A stretch of DNA of 64,000 bases, taken from Pardosa pseudoannulata. Its lineage: Eukaryota > Arthropoda > Arachnida > Araneae > Lycosidae. Shown in pieces: positions 25,026-39,350 of this stretch (position 1 is its first letter; every line of letters starts with the position of its first letter). The DNA is taken from the NCBI GenBank assembly GCA_032207245.1, contig CM063510.1, positions 45,138,239-45,202,238 on the forward strand. Reading direction: 5' to 3'. Position numbers and translations under genes: made by a program. The notes beneath the pieces are model-generated. The model was not told the origin of the DNA, did no database searches, and saw only the letters and a list, made by a program, of their open reading frames with translations.

Positions 25026-25281
25026 ATGTACAAAATAGTTTTACTTTCATCTTTTATGACATTTCCAATTATTGCCTGCACTCTTCCAAATTTTGTTATA
25101 TTTTTGGCCGATGATTTAGGTTATGGGGATTTAGGATGTTTTGGGAATGTTTCTATGAAAACACCTAACATTGATAAATTAGCTAAAAATGGTTTGAAAT
25201 TTAACCATCATTTAACAGCAGATGCTGTTTGCACACCAAGTAGAGCAGCCTTTCTAACAGGACGTTATCCAGTTAGATCCG
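25026..25281 (+). CDS. STS: Steryl-sulfatase-like arylsulfatase, exon 1 (signal peptide and formylglycine motif)
   Basis: First of five exons (25026-25281, 30804-30926, 33265-33954, 39351-39626, 42402-42745) that join in phase 1 throughout to a complete 562-residue protein, close to the roughly 580 of human STS. Residues 1-17 form a signal peptide. Metal-binding Asp29-Asp30 lie in [22 protein letters not shown] (69-80) is the sulfatase signature, with Cys69 the residue oxidised to formylglycine and Arg73 in place. The enzyme should hydrolyse sulfate esters in the secretory pathway or ER membrane; substrate (steroid, lipid or other sulfate) cannot be told. The ATG follows an in-frame TGA and is the only one giving the signal peptide. 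The exon ends at GTAAGC. Confidence 0.93.
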
Positions 25282-26340
25282 GTAAGCTAAATCTAATTTT
25301 TCTTCCATAATTCTATAAAAAGTAGTAATTATGTTACTTTTGTCAATAATTTATGAGGATAGGGAAATGTCAACTATATACCACTACAAAATAAAAGAAT
25401 AGCTAATAAATTCAAAACATTATCCTCAAACATGTTTATTTTACATTAAGGTAAAATTTTTACAAAGTATCATTAATTTTATAAACTTCATTATATATAG
25501 AAATATTGCAGGATCTTGGATCTAATTTTTATTAATTGAGAGTCTACTGTACATCATACTATCCTATTGCATCTATCAATAAAGTTAAATTTAAGCATTC
25601 ATTTACTGTTTAGTTACCAAACAATTAAATTTATGCATATGTTCATGAACATATATCTCAGAATTTTGGCATAATTTTATCACACATACATTATCATATA
25701 TATATTTTTAAATTTTGCATGATATGCCATCAAAATCATAATTTGCACATTGTCTTCAACATTCAGTAAATATTTCTTTTCTTTTAAAGTAATTGTTTTA
25801 TAAATAGAGCTGAAGTACTGCTCTCTGTTTGAGACCTGAAGCATTAATATTCCTTATAGTCAGATATTTTGTATATAGATATTTTGTTCTAAACGAAAAT
25901 AATTTGCGATTACTAAACTTCTTTTACTCCAGGCAGTAATAAATAATAAAGATTCTAACTTATTCTGCACAATTAGTAAATTTTTATGTTTGATTTCTAA
26001 AAAGGGACTTTAAAGCATTGTTACAAATGCACACGAATAAGCCAGTATCTTTGAGTTGTATTGTTGCAGAGTGGTACCAGTAATAGCCATTATGAGATTT
26101 TTTATTATATAAAGAACCATTTGCAGCTAGATGTTATAATAGTGCTAAACGTAAGCTATTAACTTTTTTGGTTAATTGTCTTTTAGTTATGCTGCACAGT
26201 GTTAATATACAGTATATTTAAATTTTTTGTTTTAAAAAGTGAAAATTGCATTCAGAAGGAACACAACTAAAAGTTATAATCATCCTAAATGCAAATTTTC
26301 AATATTTTATGGCTGTTTTTTTTAACTATGTTTCATAATG

Positions 26341-27477
26341 TTAAGGTATCCGTCTACGTTCAGAGAACTTTTTTTTTTAAATGTAGAAACTACTTCATTT
26401 TTATACATTTTTAGATTTATTTTTTATATTGTCATAGAGAATTACACTTAAAAAATTTATTCCTGGAGAAGTTTTTATAAAATTTCTAATAAATGAAGAA
26501 AATTTAGTAAAAAAATCCGGTTTTTTCAAAAGGCTTAATTTTTTAATAAATTAAATTATTTCAATATTTTTGAAGGCAACACATTTCTTATACACTGGAC
26601 TACTGAATCACCTAAAATCTTTGCTTATTTTATATTTGGTAAAACATTTTGGTCCTTCAAAATCATACACATTGAATTTTTAACAAATTTTCATTATTTT
26701 TATATCTAACTATGAGTGTAACATCATTAAAAATTATCCAAATTTAAAGCTCTTAGGTCATTCACTTGTAAATACTATCAAAAGCATTCATAATAATTTT
26801 CAACAAAATATTTCAAGACCTTTTTGAGAAATCACATTTCAAGTTTCAACATTTTATTAAAAATACCATTCTGAGAAAAACACATTTAAAATTTATGAAA
26901 GCAACTTTAACTATTAAAAAATTAAAATACATGTTTAAAATTCCCCACACTTTCTTGCTTCAAAACTTTCTAATTGCCAAGTTGCTAATTATTAAAAATA
27001 CTAGAAAAATGTTTAAACTAATCTTCATGAAAATTTAAAATGTTTTGTCCAAAAAATGCTCTTTCAAAGGCTTTAAATTCACAATTTCCGGTTCCGAAGT
27101 TACTACGCCGAACGATGGCTGATTGGTTAGGGTGCTGGCCTTCGGTCCCGGAGTTCGTGGGTTCGAATCCCACAGTGGCATGGATGTTCATAGCCGTTCG
27201 GAATCGGCTTTAAGCTGTAGGTCCCGGTCTCATTAGCCCTCGTGTTGCAAAAAGTGGGCCGTAGCACTCCAAACCAAACCAAACCGAAGTTACTACTTTC
27301 GTTTTGTTTTGACAGCTGTCAGTGATGTTTAAACAGCTGTAACTTTTCTTCAAAATGCCGTAGAGAAAAAACAAAAACAGATTGAGAAGCCTAAAAGTAG
27401 AAATTTTACAACTGAGAAATAAAAAAAATTATGACTTTAGGCAAAAAATGACATTTTTAACGTAGAAGGATACCTTA
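26341..27477 (-). mobile_element. TTAA-flanked MITE with inverted ends, copy 2
   Basis: Ends are TTAAGGTATCCGTCTAC and GTAGAAGGATACCTTAA. The interior is the inverted counterpart of 10636-11586. It is 186 bp longer because a SINE plus its target duplication sits at 27094-27283. Confidence 0.85.
27107..27283 (+). mobile_element. tRNA-derived SINE, family 1, intact with 13-bp target duplication
   Basis: The 177-bp body is flanked by CCGAAGTTACTAC on both sides (27094-27106 and 27284-27296), an exact duplication. The head has an A-box-like TGGCTGATTGGTTAGGG and a B-box GGTTCGAATCC, giving a polymerase III promoter. The body ends CACTCCAAACCAAACCAAA, a CCAAA-type tail. Relatives lie at 43777-43941 (inverted) and 53882-53950 (3' part). 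Confidence 0.9.
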
Positions 27478-27911
27478 AGGAAGTTCTGATTGCTATCAAA
27501 AGAGTGAGCTACACAATTAGATGTTAAAGAACTCCCAAGTACAAAATTTCAACATTCTACAGGTAATCATTTTTGAGTTATGGCCCAAAGCATAAGCCTA
27601 CATTATATTGAAATTTTTCATTATATAGAGTTCAGATTGTAATCAAAAGAGAACGAGCTGACTAGATCTTATACTAGTCTTACAGAAAAGATTTCAACAT
27701 TCTAAAGCTAATAGTTTATTTACTCATGTCACAAGGCCTTAAAACATGCTGTATTGAAATTTTTCATTATATAGAGGGCAGATTACAATCAAAAGGAAAA
27801 GTGTACAACTAAATGTTATAAAAATCCGCAATGTAAATTTTTAACATTTTGGAGCTAATCATTTTTGAGTTATGCCCATATAAATAAAATTACTTTATAA
27901 TGTATAATATT

Positions 27912-29024
27912 CAGGGTTGATAAAAATCATGATTTTTTTTTAAAAATCAAAAAAGTCGAATTTTTTTTATTTAAATTGGATTTTTTGATTTAAATCAGAT
28001 TTTTTTTATTTAAATTGGATTTTTGAAATTTAAATATCTCTACGTATAATATTTGATACAAGCAAATTAAATTGTTCAAGTTAGATGTCTAAATCAATTA
28101 ATTATATCTTTATATATAATAAGAAATACATATAACTAAAAAAATAAATATGATATATAAGAATAATTCATAAATCAGTAGAAAATAATTACTTGCAATA
28201 TAGGGTTTTTGCTTGTTTTAATTATCTATATCACGATTTAAATGAAGGATGCTTCATGTTAATTTATACATTTTACTCCTTCAACCATACAATTATTAGA
28301 AAGATGAGGGTAGACTAAGGGCTATATAATCACAATAATTTTTATTTTTTATGAAAATTTTACAACCAACATTTTATTTTGTGACAGTAGTTAAATGATT
28401 TATAAATAAAAACAAGTTTAGCTGCTCTGTTGTTTCCAAGTCTGTTTCGAAGTTTAGATTGCACTAATCCATATGTTAAAAAAATCCTCTTGATAGAAGC
28501 AGCCCTGGACTGCAGGTGAATATCTGAGTTTGAGAAAAACTTGCTACATGCTCCATCCAAAATAGGTTTATAAATAGGTGAATCGAGATAAATTCCAGAA
28601 TTTTTCCCAGGTTCATAAAAATAAATAAAAGCAGGAGGGAAATGGTACTTGTTACATTTTTGGGTGCATTTGTTTTATTTTTTAGAGGCACTTAATATTT
28701 AAAAAGTCAGTATATTCTTTTCAAGGTATGATAATTAAATTTTTACTGTGCCAGTAATTTTTTAATACAAAAGACGAAAACAACATTTGACTGACAGATA
28801 AGAAGGAGGTAGGGGAGAAGAAATGAATAGCAGGTAGGGTGCTATTTTAATAATACAAGGACAGGCTGGGTGCAGCAGCCTCCTGAAACCATCTGGGAGC
28901 AACTCTGGGTTGTCAATATTTTCTTATTGTGCTTATTACTAACAGCTTTCTTTTAAAAATTGAATCTTTAAAAACTGATTTAAATCACAATTTAAATCGG
29001 GCTGATTTAAATCACTCAATCCTG
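27912..29024 (-). mobile_element. hAT transposon remnant, 1113 bp
   Basis: Ends are CAGGGTTGA and TCAATCCTG, flanked by ATAATATT and ATAACATT, an 8-bp target duplication with one mismatch, as hAT elements make. Both ends are followed by runs of GATTTAAAT and AAAAAATC. It carries the transposase remnant at 28360-28560. A related element with the same ends is at 47733-48504. Confidence 0.85.
28360..28560 (-). pseudogene. hAT transposase C-terminal dimerisation region, fragment
   Basis: The minus-strand frame contains FLTYGLVQSKLRNRLGNNR followed by AAKLVFIYKSF, the typical C-terminal dimerisation block of one hAT transposase group. An overlapping frame to 28691 looks like upstream sequence after a frameshift. 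The rest of the transposase, including the catalytic Asp and Glu, is missing. It is inactive. Confidence 0.8.
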
Positions 29025-29868
29025 ATAACATTACATATATTGAAATTTTTCATTATACATAGGTGAATATTATCGCTTTGCTGGAAGTTAATTGGAATTT
29101 TAAAAAAATTTCCATCCTGGAACATGTATGATTAGTGAAAAGAGGTGCTATTTTGTATGTTCTTCTGTGATAGCAAATATCTCCTAAACAAACTCTTAAT
29201 TGGTTTCATGCTCCAACCTCTTAGCCATCTTCCCTTACACACATTTGTAAGTTTCCAGTTTCAGTTATTAGGTGGTTCTAAGCATATGGTTATCTGTGTA
29301 CATATATCAAAAGCAGGAATAAGTATAATTGAAAAGTAAGGTCTATACAAGCCAGGTTTGACAGAATTTAAAAATAAACTTTATTCTATAACTTCTTCTG
29401 AGGTGTCAGGTGTTTTGTTATATTAATGAATAAACTCATATAAGAATTTTCATTCGATTCTCCATCTAATTTCTAAAATTAACATTTCTCTTCTCTTTTG
29501 ACAAGACTGTGAGTTAATGTATTATGTTATTTTACATAAAACTAAACACTGAGTGAAAATCTTCAGTAGTTTTGTTTCTATCAGAATGATGTTGTCTGGT
29601 TAAACTTAAAGAATACTCTTCAAAAAAAGTAATTATCAAAGGATTTTTTATATTATAACAAACATAACTGTTCTTTCAGCTCCATAAAGGTAAGACAGTA
29701 TACAGAAATAAGTAAGTCTAAGCTATACATCAATTTTATCAATAGATATATGGCAAAAAATCATTATACTGCAAAACTCCTTTTAATGCTAAACTAGAAT
29801 CAGAATAGACAATTAGGCTATATTGGGCTTAGATTGTATGTGTGTGTGTATATATATATATATATACA

Positions 29869-30655
29869 CATGGTTTCCGCACACCTGGAGAGTCAGGGAA
29901 AATCATGGATTTAGACAATGGATTAATTTTGTCATGGAAAGTCTTGATTTTTCAAGTAAAATGAGTAAAAGTCATAGAAAGTCATGGATCCGCTAAACTA
30001 CCGATTAAAAAAAAATGCATTGAATTGTTTAATTCTATTTTTACTTGTCATTTGGCTGAAGTTACGGAGTTTGGTATTTATGTATTATCTTATTGACCAT
30101 ATTGCCAAGTAAAATTTGTTCACCAAGGCAACTCAAAGCAAGAAAGCTTAATGGGTGGGTAAATGTATATTATTCTGTTTTTTTCTTAAATTGTAGATTA
30201 AAATTTTATTAATATAATAATAATTATTTTTTAATAAAAATTAAGATTTTGGCACAAAATATAAGTTTATCTCTAGGGATATTGTATATAACATTATAGG
30301 GTTATATTTGGCTATTATTCATGGTCACCTGAATATTACCAAAGTACCCAGAATTCATATTGGAAACATTTTGAATGAAAAATTGCTCTATGATTAAACT
30401 TAGGTATGTAGCTACAGCAATTTATTTTTATGTATGTGAGTTTATTAACACTTATAAAGTAAGTTTATAGTTTTTTTTATGATAAAATTCCTGTAATTTC
30501 TCTAAAAGCATATATTTTATTTATATGTACATCAGAAGTTTTATTTATATATACTTTAACGAAAGCTTTTTAAAGTCATGGAAAATGATCTGCTAAATCA
30601 GGGAAAGTCATGAAAAGTCATGGATTTGAAAAATTTTATTTTGGCAGATACCCTG
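29869..30655 (+). mobile_element. Nonautonomous hAT-like element, copy 2
   Basis: 787 bp from CATGGTTTCCGC to GCAGATACCCTG, collinear with 7257-8058. Both sides are TG/TA microsatellite (29840-29868 and 30656-30705), so it probably inserted into a microsatellite and its target duplication cannot be told apart. Confidence 0.75.
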
Positions 30656-30663
30656 TGTGTGTG

Positions 30664-30698
<35 letters not shown>

Positions 30699-30803
30699 AT
30701 ATATTCTAATTTATCTATATAATTATACCACTGATACTGGATATGCTTACCTCTGAGATCTGTTTCAAAAAAATTTAATTTTATTTTTCTTATATTTGAT
30801 CAG

Positions 30804-30926
30804 GAATGGCAAGTTCAAATCGAAATAAAGTATTCCTCTTCATTGCTGCTAGTGGAGGTCTACCTGAAAATGAGATTACTTTTGCCAAGGCTTTGAAAGC
30901 AAAAGATTATTCAACTGCTCTTATAG
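30804..30926 (+). CDS. STS: Steryl-sulfatase-like arylsulfatase, exon 2
   Basis: 123 bases between AG (30802-30803) and GTATTA (30927), phase 1 in and out. It encodes residues 86-126, including [19 protein letters not shown] and YSTALI, closely matching the corresponding part of vertebrate STS-group enzymes (SSGGLP and ITFAK). It joins exon 1 at the conserved RYPVRSG-M. Confidence 0.93.
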
Positions 30927-33264
<2,338 letters not shown>

Positions 33265-33954
33265 GAAAATGGCATCTTGGTAATGATTGTACTTCAAAAG
33301 GAGATGGCTGTCATCATCCTTTAAACCATGGGTTTGATTATTTTTATGGTTTACCTTTATCAAATTTTAAAGATTTTGGAGAAAATGGAGAGAGTGTAAT
33401 TACTGCATATGTTCCTCATTTTTATACTTTTCTGACAACTGTTATAGTTTTAGGTTTGAGTGTTTCTTATTTTATCTTCAAAAAGCATAAGTTCTGGTGT
33501 ATTTTAGTACTTATTCTCTTTGTTATCATTCCGATTACTACTTACTTTTTCCTAATCAACCTTAAGACTATTAATGGTGTTTTAATGCAGAATAAAAAAG
33601 TAATTGAGCAGCCAATAAGACTGAGAGGTTTAACTCAACGTTTTGTCTACAAAGCAAAACACTTTCTGAAAGAACAAGCATCATTTAATAAACCATTTCT
33701 ATTATACATGCCATTTGTTCATGTTCATACAGCATTATTTTGTTCTCCTGAATTTGAAGGAAAAAGTGTTTATGGTCGGTATGGAGATAATGTTGAAGAA
33801 TTGGATTGGGCTGTAGGGGAAGTAATGAATACATTAAAGAATTTGAATGTTTTAAATAATACATTTGTATATTTTTCATCTGACAATGGTGCTCATCTAG
33901 AAGAAGTTGGACATGATGGACAGCGAGAAGGTGGTTTCAATGGAGTTTTAAAAG
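33265..33954 (+). CDS. STS: Steryl-sulfatase-like arylsulfatase, exon 3 (catalytic residues and membrane hairpin)
   Basis: This 690-base exon encodes residues 127-356. GKWHLG gives Lys128 and His130 of the active site. Residues about 179-198 and 203-224 are two hydrophobic helices split by KKHK, the membrane hairpin that marks the STS/ARSD-H group and separates it from soluble arylsulfatases A and B. FVHVHTALF contains His281, and SSDNGAH contains metal ligands Asp333 and Asn334 (Asn where human STS has Gln). The residues sit at a constant nine-position offset from human STS (His290, Asp342), showing no indel between them. Splice sites are AG at 33263-33264 and GTATAT at 33955. Confidence 0.95.
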
Positions 33955-34761
33955 GTATATTTATAGACTTTTAATTTATCAATACTGTATATTAATTCTA
34001 TTTGATTTTAATATTGTTTTTATGTTACAATGAAAGTAATTCCACATGAAGAATTTAAAATTATCATTTATCAAACTTTTAAATGAGAAAAGGACTTTTT
34101 TTTTCTTTTTTGTCAAGTAATAGTTAATTTAAAGCTTTCCTAATCATACAATCTGGAAAGATGGGTAATTATATTTTTCATTTATTTATGAGTAATATAT
34201 AACTTATATCTAAATCAGCCCCTTCCTAACAGGTGTATCATATATGCATAAGTCCTAACAACTGCATAATGCTTAATGTAACTCCTGTTGGGAAGTTACC
34301 CTGTTGCAGTAGTATTTTCACAGGGCAAGGTATTTCCCATCACTAAATTTAACTTTTAAAAAATTTTCATTCAAAATAATTTTTTAACTCTGAAATTTTT
34401 TTCTGTAATCATGATTAACTATAATATAACTTTAAATAAAAATTATCAAGATATTATAAAAGTTTTAATTTTAAAATCTAAAGGAAACTTTTTTTTATCT
34501 CATCTTGATTAAATATTGTGTTTGTGATAAACTTGTTGGAAGAGGAATATAAATTGTAATGCACCAGTATAACACCTGTCTGGTGGTAACGTTTAGAAGT
34601 GATGTGTTTACAGAAGTCAGTCAGAAATTTTTCTAGTGTTTAATGTAATCCCCCATAACACCAATGCACTTTTGTGGGCAAATTAAAGTCATTTTTTTAA
34701 TTAACACAAAATATGTTTTTATATCCTCATCAATCTCATCTACGGAATGAAAACAGCAACC

Positions 34762-35110
34762 ATATAAATTTTTCTTTAGATTAAAATAAACTAAAAGTCA
34801 CACATAGCAAGATCAGGGAAATAAGGTGGATGATTTATCACTTTGATGTGATTTTGTTCAAGAAATTCAACTGTCATTCTTGCCATATGAGAATATGCAT
34901 TGTTGTAGCGAATCCTTTTACATTACCTTCTTGAAGAGTTCCTGAAAGATACTGGCTTTGTCCAGTCCTGTACTTCTAAAGAAAACAGCATACATTTCTT
35001 ATCTCATTACTCCTCTTTTCACTTTTGTTGGTTTGAGGTCACCTTCATAGGTTTCAAAGACTTTTACTTTACTTTCTTGTCACACTGGAACATCAAAAAA
35101 CAACATGTAT
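34762..35110 (-). pseudogene. Degenerate mariner transposase fragment
   Basis: The minus strand reads NNAYSHMARMTVEFLEQNHI then KVINHPPYFPDLAMCDF in one frame. This matches the second-Asp (HDNA.PH) to third-Asp (PPYSPDLAPCDF) stretch of mariner transposases, with the second Asp replaced by Asn or lost. Further upstream, pieces resembling KVMLVVFFDYRGL are visible in another frame with stops. It is a different, older lineage than the element at 16588-17857. No inverted ends were found. Confidence 0.7.
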
Positions 35111-36291
35111 GTTTCGTAACTAGATATCATTTTAAAAATAAGGTATGTCCCTCATTGTTAAGTAGTTATTCTGGCATTTTTTTTTTGTTTATCTGTTAAA
35201 TTATGAAGGACCTAACAACAAACTCATTTTCTCGTATGAAGTTCATATATAGTTTTATCTGCAGCTGCATATTCAGTGTTAACATCCTTCTGTATCATTT
35301 GATAAGTGTAGTTATCATTAGCATTTTTAATATAACTGACACATTTTCTGAGACTACAGCTGACAAGATTCTATGTGTTTTTTAATCTACACTCACTTCC
35401 AAAAGTTAAGCAGGAAGATGAAAATGCTAATTTCTGAAAGCCAATCAGAATTGAAGGATGCAATTCACTGCAGAGGTAGATGGAAGTATGCAAATACAGA
35501 TGAGGGGGGAGGGAACACATACCCTATTAATGTCCTTTTTTTCATTTTATGTTGTTTATTTTCACTTTATACGTAATTCTGTTTAAGTCTCCATGTCATT
35601 ATCTGATAACATACAAAAATTTAATATTGTTTTTATTTCTGTATATAATTATTGATTTCGTTTTATGCATAAATATATATGCTACTTTCCTGCCGAATTT
35701 TGTGTCAATCAAAGCAGTATTTGTTGATATTTTGCATTTTACATCTTCATACTTAACTTTTGGAAGTGAGTATTCATGAGAACTTCAACCTCTACAAAAT
35801 TCTGCAAACCATTCGAATATGATTGAACTAGATGGAGTTTCATCTCCAACTGTTATAATGAATGTTGAAAGCATTCTAGTTGATTTAACCCCACTGAAAA
35901 TCATAACACAATAGTGTTCTCATATCAGCTTTGTTTTCTTTCTTTCAGTTTATTTTTCCTTAGCTAAATTGCAATTGTGGCCACAAATTATGACAATTTA
36001 CAGCTGAAAAAGTGCACAAATTTAAATTTTTAATGATTTTTTTTTCACTTATTGTCTGCCATTGCCTCAAAAATTTCAGAGTAACCTACATATTGTATAT
36101 TTTTGAATGTTAGTCTTATATCTAAGTTGAAAGTGGGTTTTTTTTTCCTGAAAATTTTACCTTTAATTCGACTCGAGTATTAGCCAAAATAAAAAAAAAA
36201 ACTCCCTATTCAAATATGTTGCCAAGCAAATGGGTGAAATATTTTTTAATCTAATTGATATAAAGTAAAGCTATAAACTAACAGTTCTCAA

Positions 36292-36516
36292 ACAATTTTT
36301 GCTGCACCATCCGTTTTGAGCATCACAGAGGAAGATGAGCTGCACATTAAGACAAAAACAAAGATAATTTCTTTGCATGCTTTGACAATGGCAAAGGAAC
36401 ACAGCCTAAAATAACTTTTAAGCATCTTCACACCATTTTTCTTTTATTAGTATATTGAAGCAACAATTTTAAGCTGGCTCTTTTTTACTGCCACATCACC
36501 CAGTTTGAAAATCGTG
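36292..36516 (+). mobile_element. Possible hAT MITE
   Basis: It starts CAGTTCTCAAAC and ends GTTTGAAAATCGTG, an imperfect inverted pair similar to the CAGTGGTTCTCAAAC ends of many hAT MITEs. No clear 8-bp duplication was found. Confidence 0.35.
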
Positions 36517-37332
36517 ACACTAGACCAGGCCACAATATCATTTTTACATATTAATGCTAATGATGGTAGTTTAAATCCTAGTAACCCTATCTGAAACTAC
36601 TACTTTCTTATAAATGTAAGAAAAATAAAAATATAAAATATAAAATAAAAGTATTATTATTAGCAATTTAGAGTTTGACTTATAGAGAAGGGTTTTTGCA
36701 AGATTAACCAATCCGTTTTAGATTTAGTACACGTTCTCTTAGCACATTTTTGAAATGTTGGTTTATTTTCACATTTTAGCTTAACTATAATACAGGTAAG
36801 ACTCATTATAAATTTACTTTTTGCCAGTTCAAATTTTCTCACAAATTTTATTTGCTTTTGTGTCATATATACTTCTCCTTTGTTATTTTTGTACTTTTTG
36901 AAAAAACTTTTAGTTTATTTCTGCTGATTTGGCTACTTTTCTAGTCACCAACAACATTGCCAAAAAGGACTTAAAACGTCTATTCTACAGCCAATCCCCC
37001 CACTTTATATCTATAAAGAAACCTTAATAGTAAGTAACCTGTATTAAATTTAAGTTTTCCCCTCTCACAAAGGCTAATAACAAGCAAAATATATGCAAGT
37101 TATACAAACTATAGACTTTACTCTGATACATAAGTCTGAGTTTACAAAGTTCTGTAATTTTTTTCCAAGTACAATCTTGTGTTCGTTAGATTTTTCATAT
37201 TCTCTTGTAGACTTGTCTCTACCCACTAAAGATCACTTCCATTTCTTCAAGACATGAAAAGAAACTCATTTTGGCTAGTTCTAAAAATATGGTTAAGGAA
37301 AAAATAATTATTTTATAATTAACAATACTTAC

Positions 37333-38490
37333 CAGAATCTACTTAGGAGGCTTGCTTAGAGCGCAATTTTTTCTGGTTACGAGTCTGTGGGTTTGATTCA
37401 ACACACTTGCAGAAAGCGGATAATTTCAAAATATATATGGGGGGAATTATACATTTGATTTAGGTACTTTGATAGTTGTGTGTTCTTTTACACGTTTTAT
37501 TAGAATTTCATATATCCCCTCCAAATAGAAAAGTTTTCGTTTGAATATTAATTCAGTAAACATCAAATAGATCTAATAAGACTATACTGTTGGGGCCTTC
37601 TTTGGCTTAGTGATTGGAGTATGAGACTTCAAGTGATCAGTCTATGGGTGGAATTCTTTGTAGTTGCAGAAAATAAATCTTTGGTTCACAAAATGCAATA
37701 ATTGAAAAAAAAGATTAAATAATAGATTCAGCAGCACCATATATGTATGCTTGAAATTTATATCCCCTTGTATAATCAGAAGTTTTCATTTGAACATTTT
37801 TCCAGCAAACTACAAATAGAACTAATAAGAATGCATTGCCACAACCTCTTTCGGCTCAGTGGTTAGAGCACTACATTCTAAGTAGTGAGTCTGCAAGTTC
37901 AGTTCTACAAAGCTGAAGAAAATAAAAAAATTTTAGGATCAAGGAAAAGTAAAAATTTCAGTTTATATGTTTGAATACACACTGTAAAATAATTATAACA
38001 TTTTACTGTGATTGTTAGGTACTTCAGCACCCTGATAAGTTTGTTATTCCTCCTTAAAATACAGAATTTTTATTTTATCGTTAATTGAGCAAGCTTCAAA
38101 TAAACCTAATATGACTTTATATAATATCTAATGTGATTGGCCGAGAGGTTAGAGAGTGAGGCTCAAATAGAGAGTCAGCAAGTTCAATTCTCAGCAGTTT
38201 CAGAATATAAATAAACTCTTGGATCAAGAAAAAATAAAAATTCTGGTTTAAATACTTTGAATCTAATACATTTCACAGTGATAATTGGATACTTCAGCAT
38301 GGTATTCGATTTTCATATACCCTATTCAAATACAAAAGTTTTCATTTGGATGTTGATCTTATTGATTAGGCAAACTTTAAATAGATTTAATAAGACTCTA
38401 TTGCCACAGACTCCTTGGGTTGAGTGGGAAGAGTGCAAGGTTGATTCAGAATTATGAATCTGTGGTTTTGATTCACCGTGATAACATAGA
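37333..38490 (+). repeat. Tandem array of roughly 260-bp units with tRNA-like segments, five copies
   Basis: tRNA-like segments recur at about 37335, 37595, 37847, 38132 and 38411 (spacing 252-285 bp). Each has an A-box-like run (GGCTCAGTGGTTAGAGC in the best copy) and about 35 bp later a B-box-like GTTYGATTC or GTTCAGTTC word. Between them lies a shared spacer with AAGTTTTCATTTGAATNTT, CAAATAGATCTAATAAGACT and ATTGCCAC. Units are heavily diverged. This looks like a SINE-derived tandem array and not functional tRNA genes. Confidence 0.75.
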
Positions 38491-39163
38491 GTTGTAAGCC
38501 TTGTAATGTTAAATTCTCTGTTACGGCTCCCTTTGACAATCATGGTTTCAATGATGCTCCTTAAACTGGATGTTCAATCGTCATCCTCTGCCTTCTTCCA
38601 CACAGGGATTTGGGACATCAGCTAAACTGTAATCATCAAAAGGAGTCAAAACAGGGAACCTAACATTATGAGGCTTAAGCCAACAACTTTCTTGTGAGAC
38701 CTAAGTATTGGTCACTAGTGTAAAAAGAGCAAGAGGTTGGCAAAAACTAAATAAACTACTGGGATAAAAAAAACCAAATGTTTATTTGTTGAACTGTACA
38801 CACAAAACATTCTTAATTTTAACATAAAAAAAGTCTCACTGACTTCAGAAAAAAAACTGCAGGCTTGAAATAAAAAAATATAAGTACTAAAAAATGTTTG
38901 AACTGCTGTAGAAAACCATCTTTCTTGTATTGTCCTTGATCCTGGCAAAACTATAAGAACTTGAAAACATCAGGTTGACGATTGCAGTGAACTGTTTGTT
39001 CCAAAGGGCAACTGCCACTTCCACTGTTCCCTTGCAGGTTATAATTTCAAGCAGGGTTAATCAGTATGCTGCACAGAAATTAGCATATTTTGTATACTGC
39101 ACCATCTGGTGGGAAACTTGACATTTTTTTTACCTATGTGAGAATATATACAACATTTCTGTT

Positions 39164-39272
39164 ATCGTGGGGATTTGAACTCGTAGACTGAGTTGACCTC
39201 GGACTCTTACCACTTAATCAAAGAAGACAGTCTTTTAGATCTATTTGAAGCTTTCTTAATCAATGTCCACAG
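39164..39272 (-). repeat. Inverted copy of the tRNA-like unit
   Basis: The reverse complement contains AAGTGGTAAGAGTCC, GAGTTCAAATCCCC and CTTCAAATAGATCTAAAAGA, matching the head and spacer of the units at 37333-38490. Confidence 0.65.
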
Positions 39273-39350
39273 TGAACACAGCACTAAAAAATAGTTGTTT
39301 ATTCATAAACAAAATTTCTCAGGACTGAACAGATATATTTTTTTTAATAG

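Larger units (their letters stand above)
26090..29070 (+). repeat. Diverged tandem repeat of roughly 145-150 bp, interrupted by transposons
   Basis: Successive units share TTGAAATTTTTCATTATATA, then CAGATTRYAATCAAAAG, then AACATTYTRNAGCTAATCATTT and TTTGAGTTATG. Clear units begin near 27608 and 27751, with weaker ones at about 26090-26340, 27480 and 29038. The array is split by the TTAA MITE at 26341-27477 and by the hAT element at 27912-29024. Repeat words resume on the far side of both. Confidence 0.65.
25282..30803 (+). other. Sulfatase intron 1 (5.5 kb, repeat-rich)
   Basis: It holds, in order, unremarkable AT-rich DNA to about 26080, a diverged tandem repeat to about 29070 carrying three nested transposable elements, and a hAT-like copy at 29869-30655 sitting in a microsatellite. 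Each is listed separately. Confidence 0.7.
33955..39350 (+). other. Sulfatase intron 3 (5.4 kb)
   Basis: It contains a degenerate mariner fragment, a possible hAT MITE near 36292-36516, a tandem array of tRNA-like units and one inverted copy of the same unit. The rest is AT-rich and unremarkable. Confidence 0.6.

Noticed and set aside
27107..27283. A tRNA gene
   Set aside because: The tRNA-like head has A- and B-boxes but belongs to a dispersed SINE with a 13-bp duplication and a non-tRNA body; no complete cloverleaf with matching acceptor stem was found.
37847..37920. A functional tRNA gene
   Set aside because: Heads of the tandem units are diverged, lack full acceptor-stem pairing and repeat at a regular spacing.
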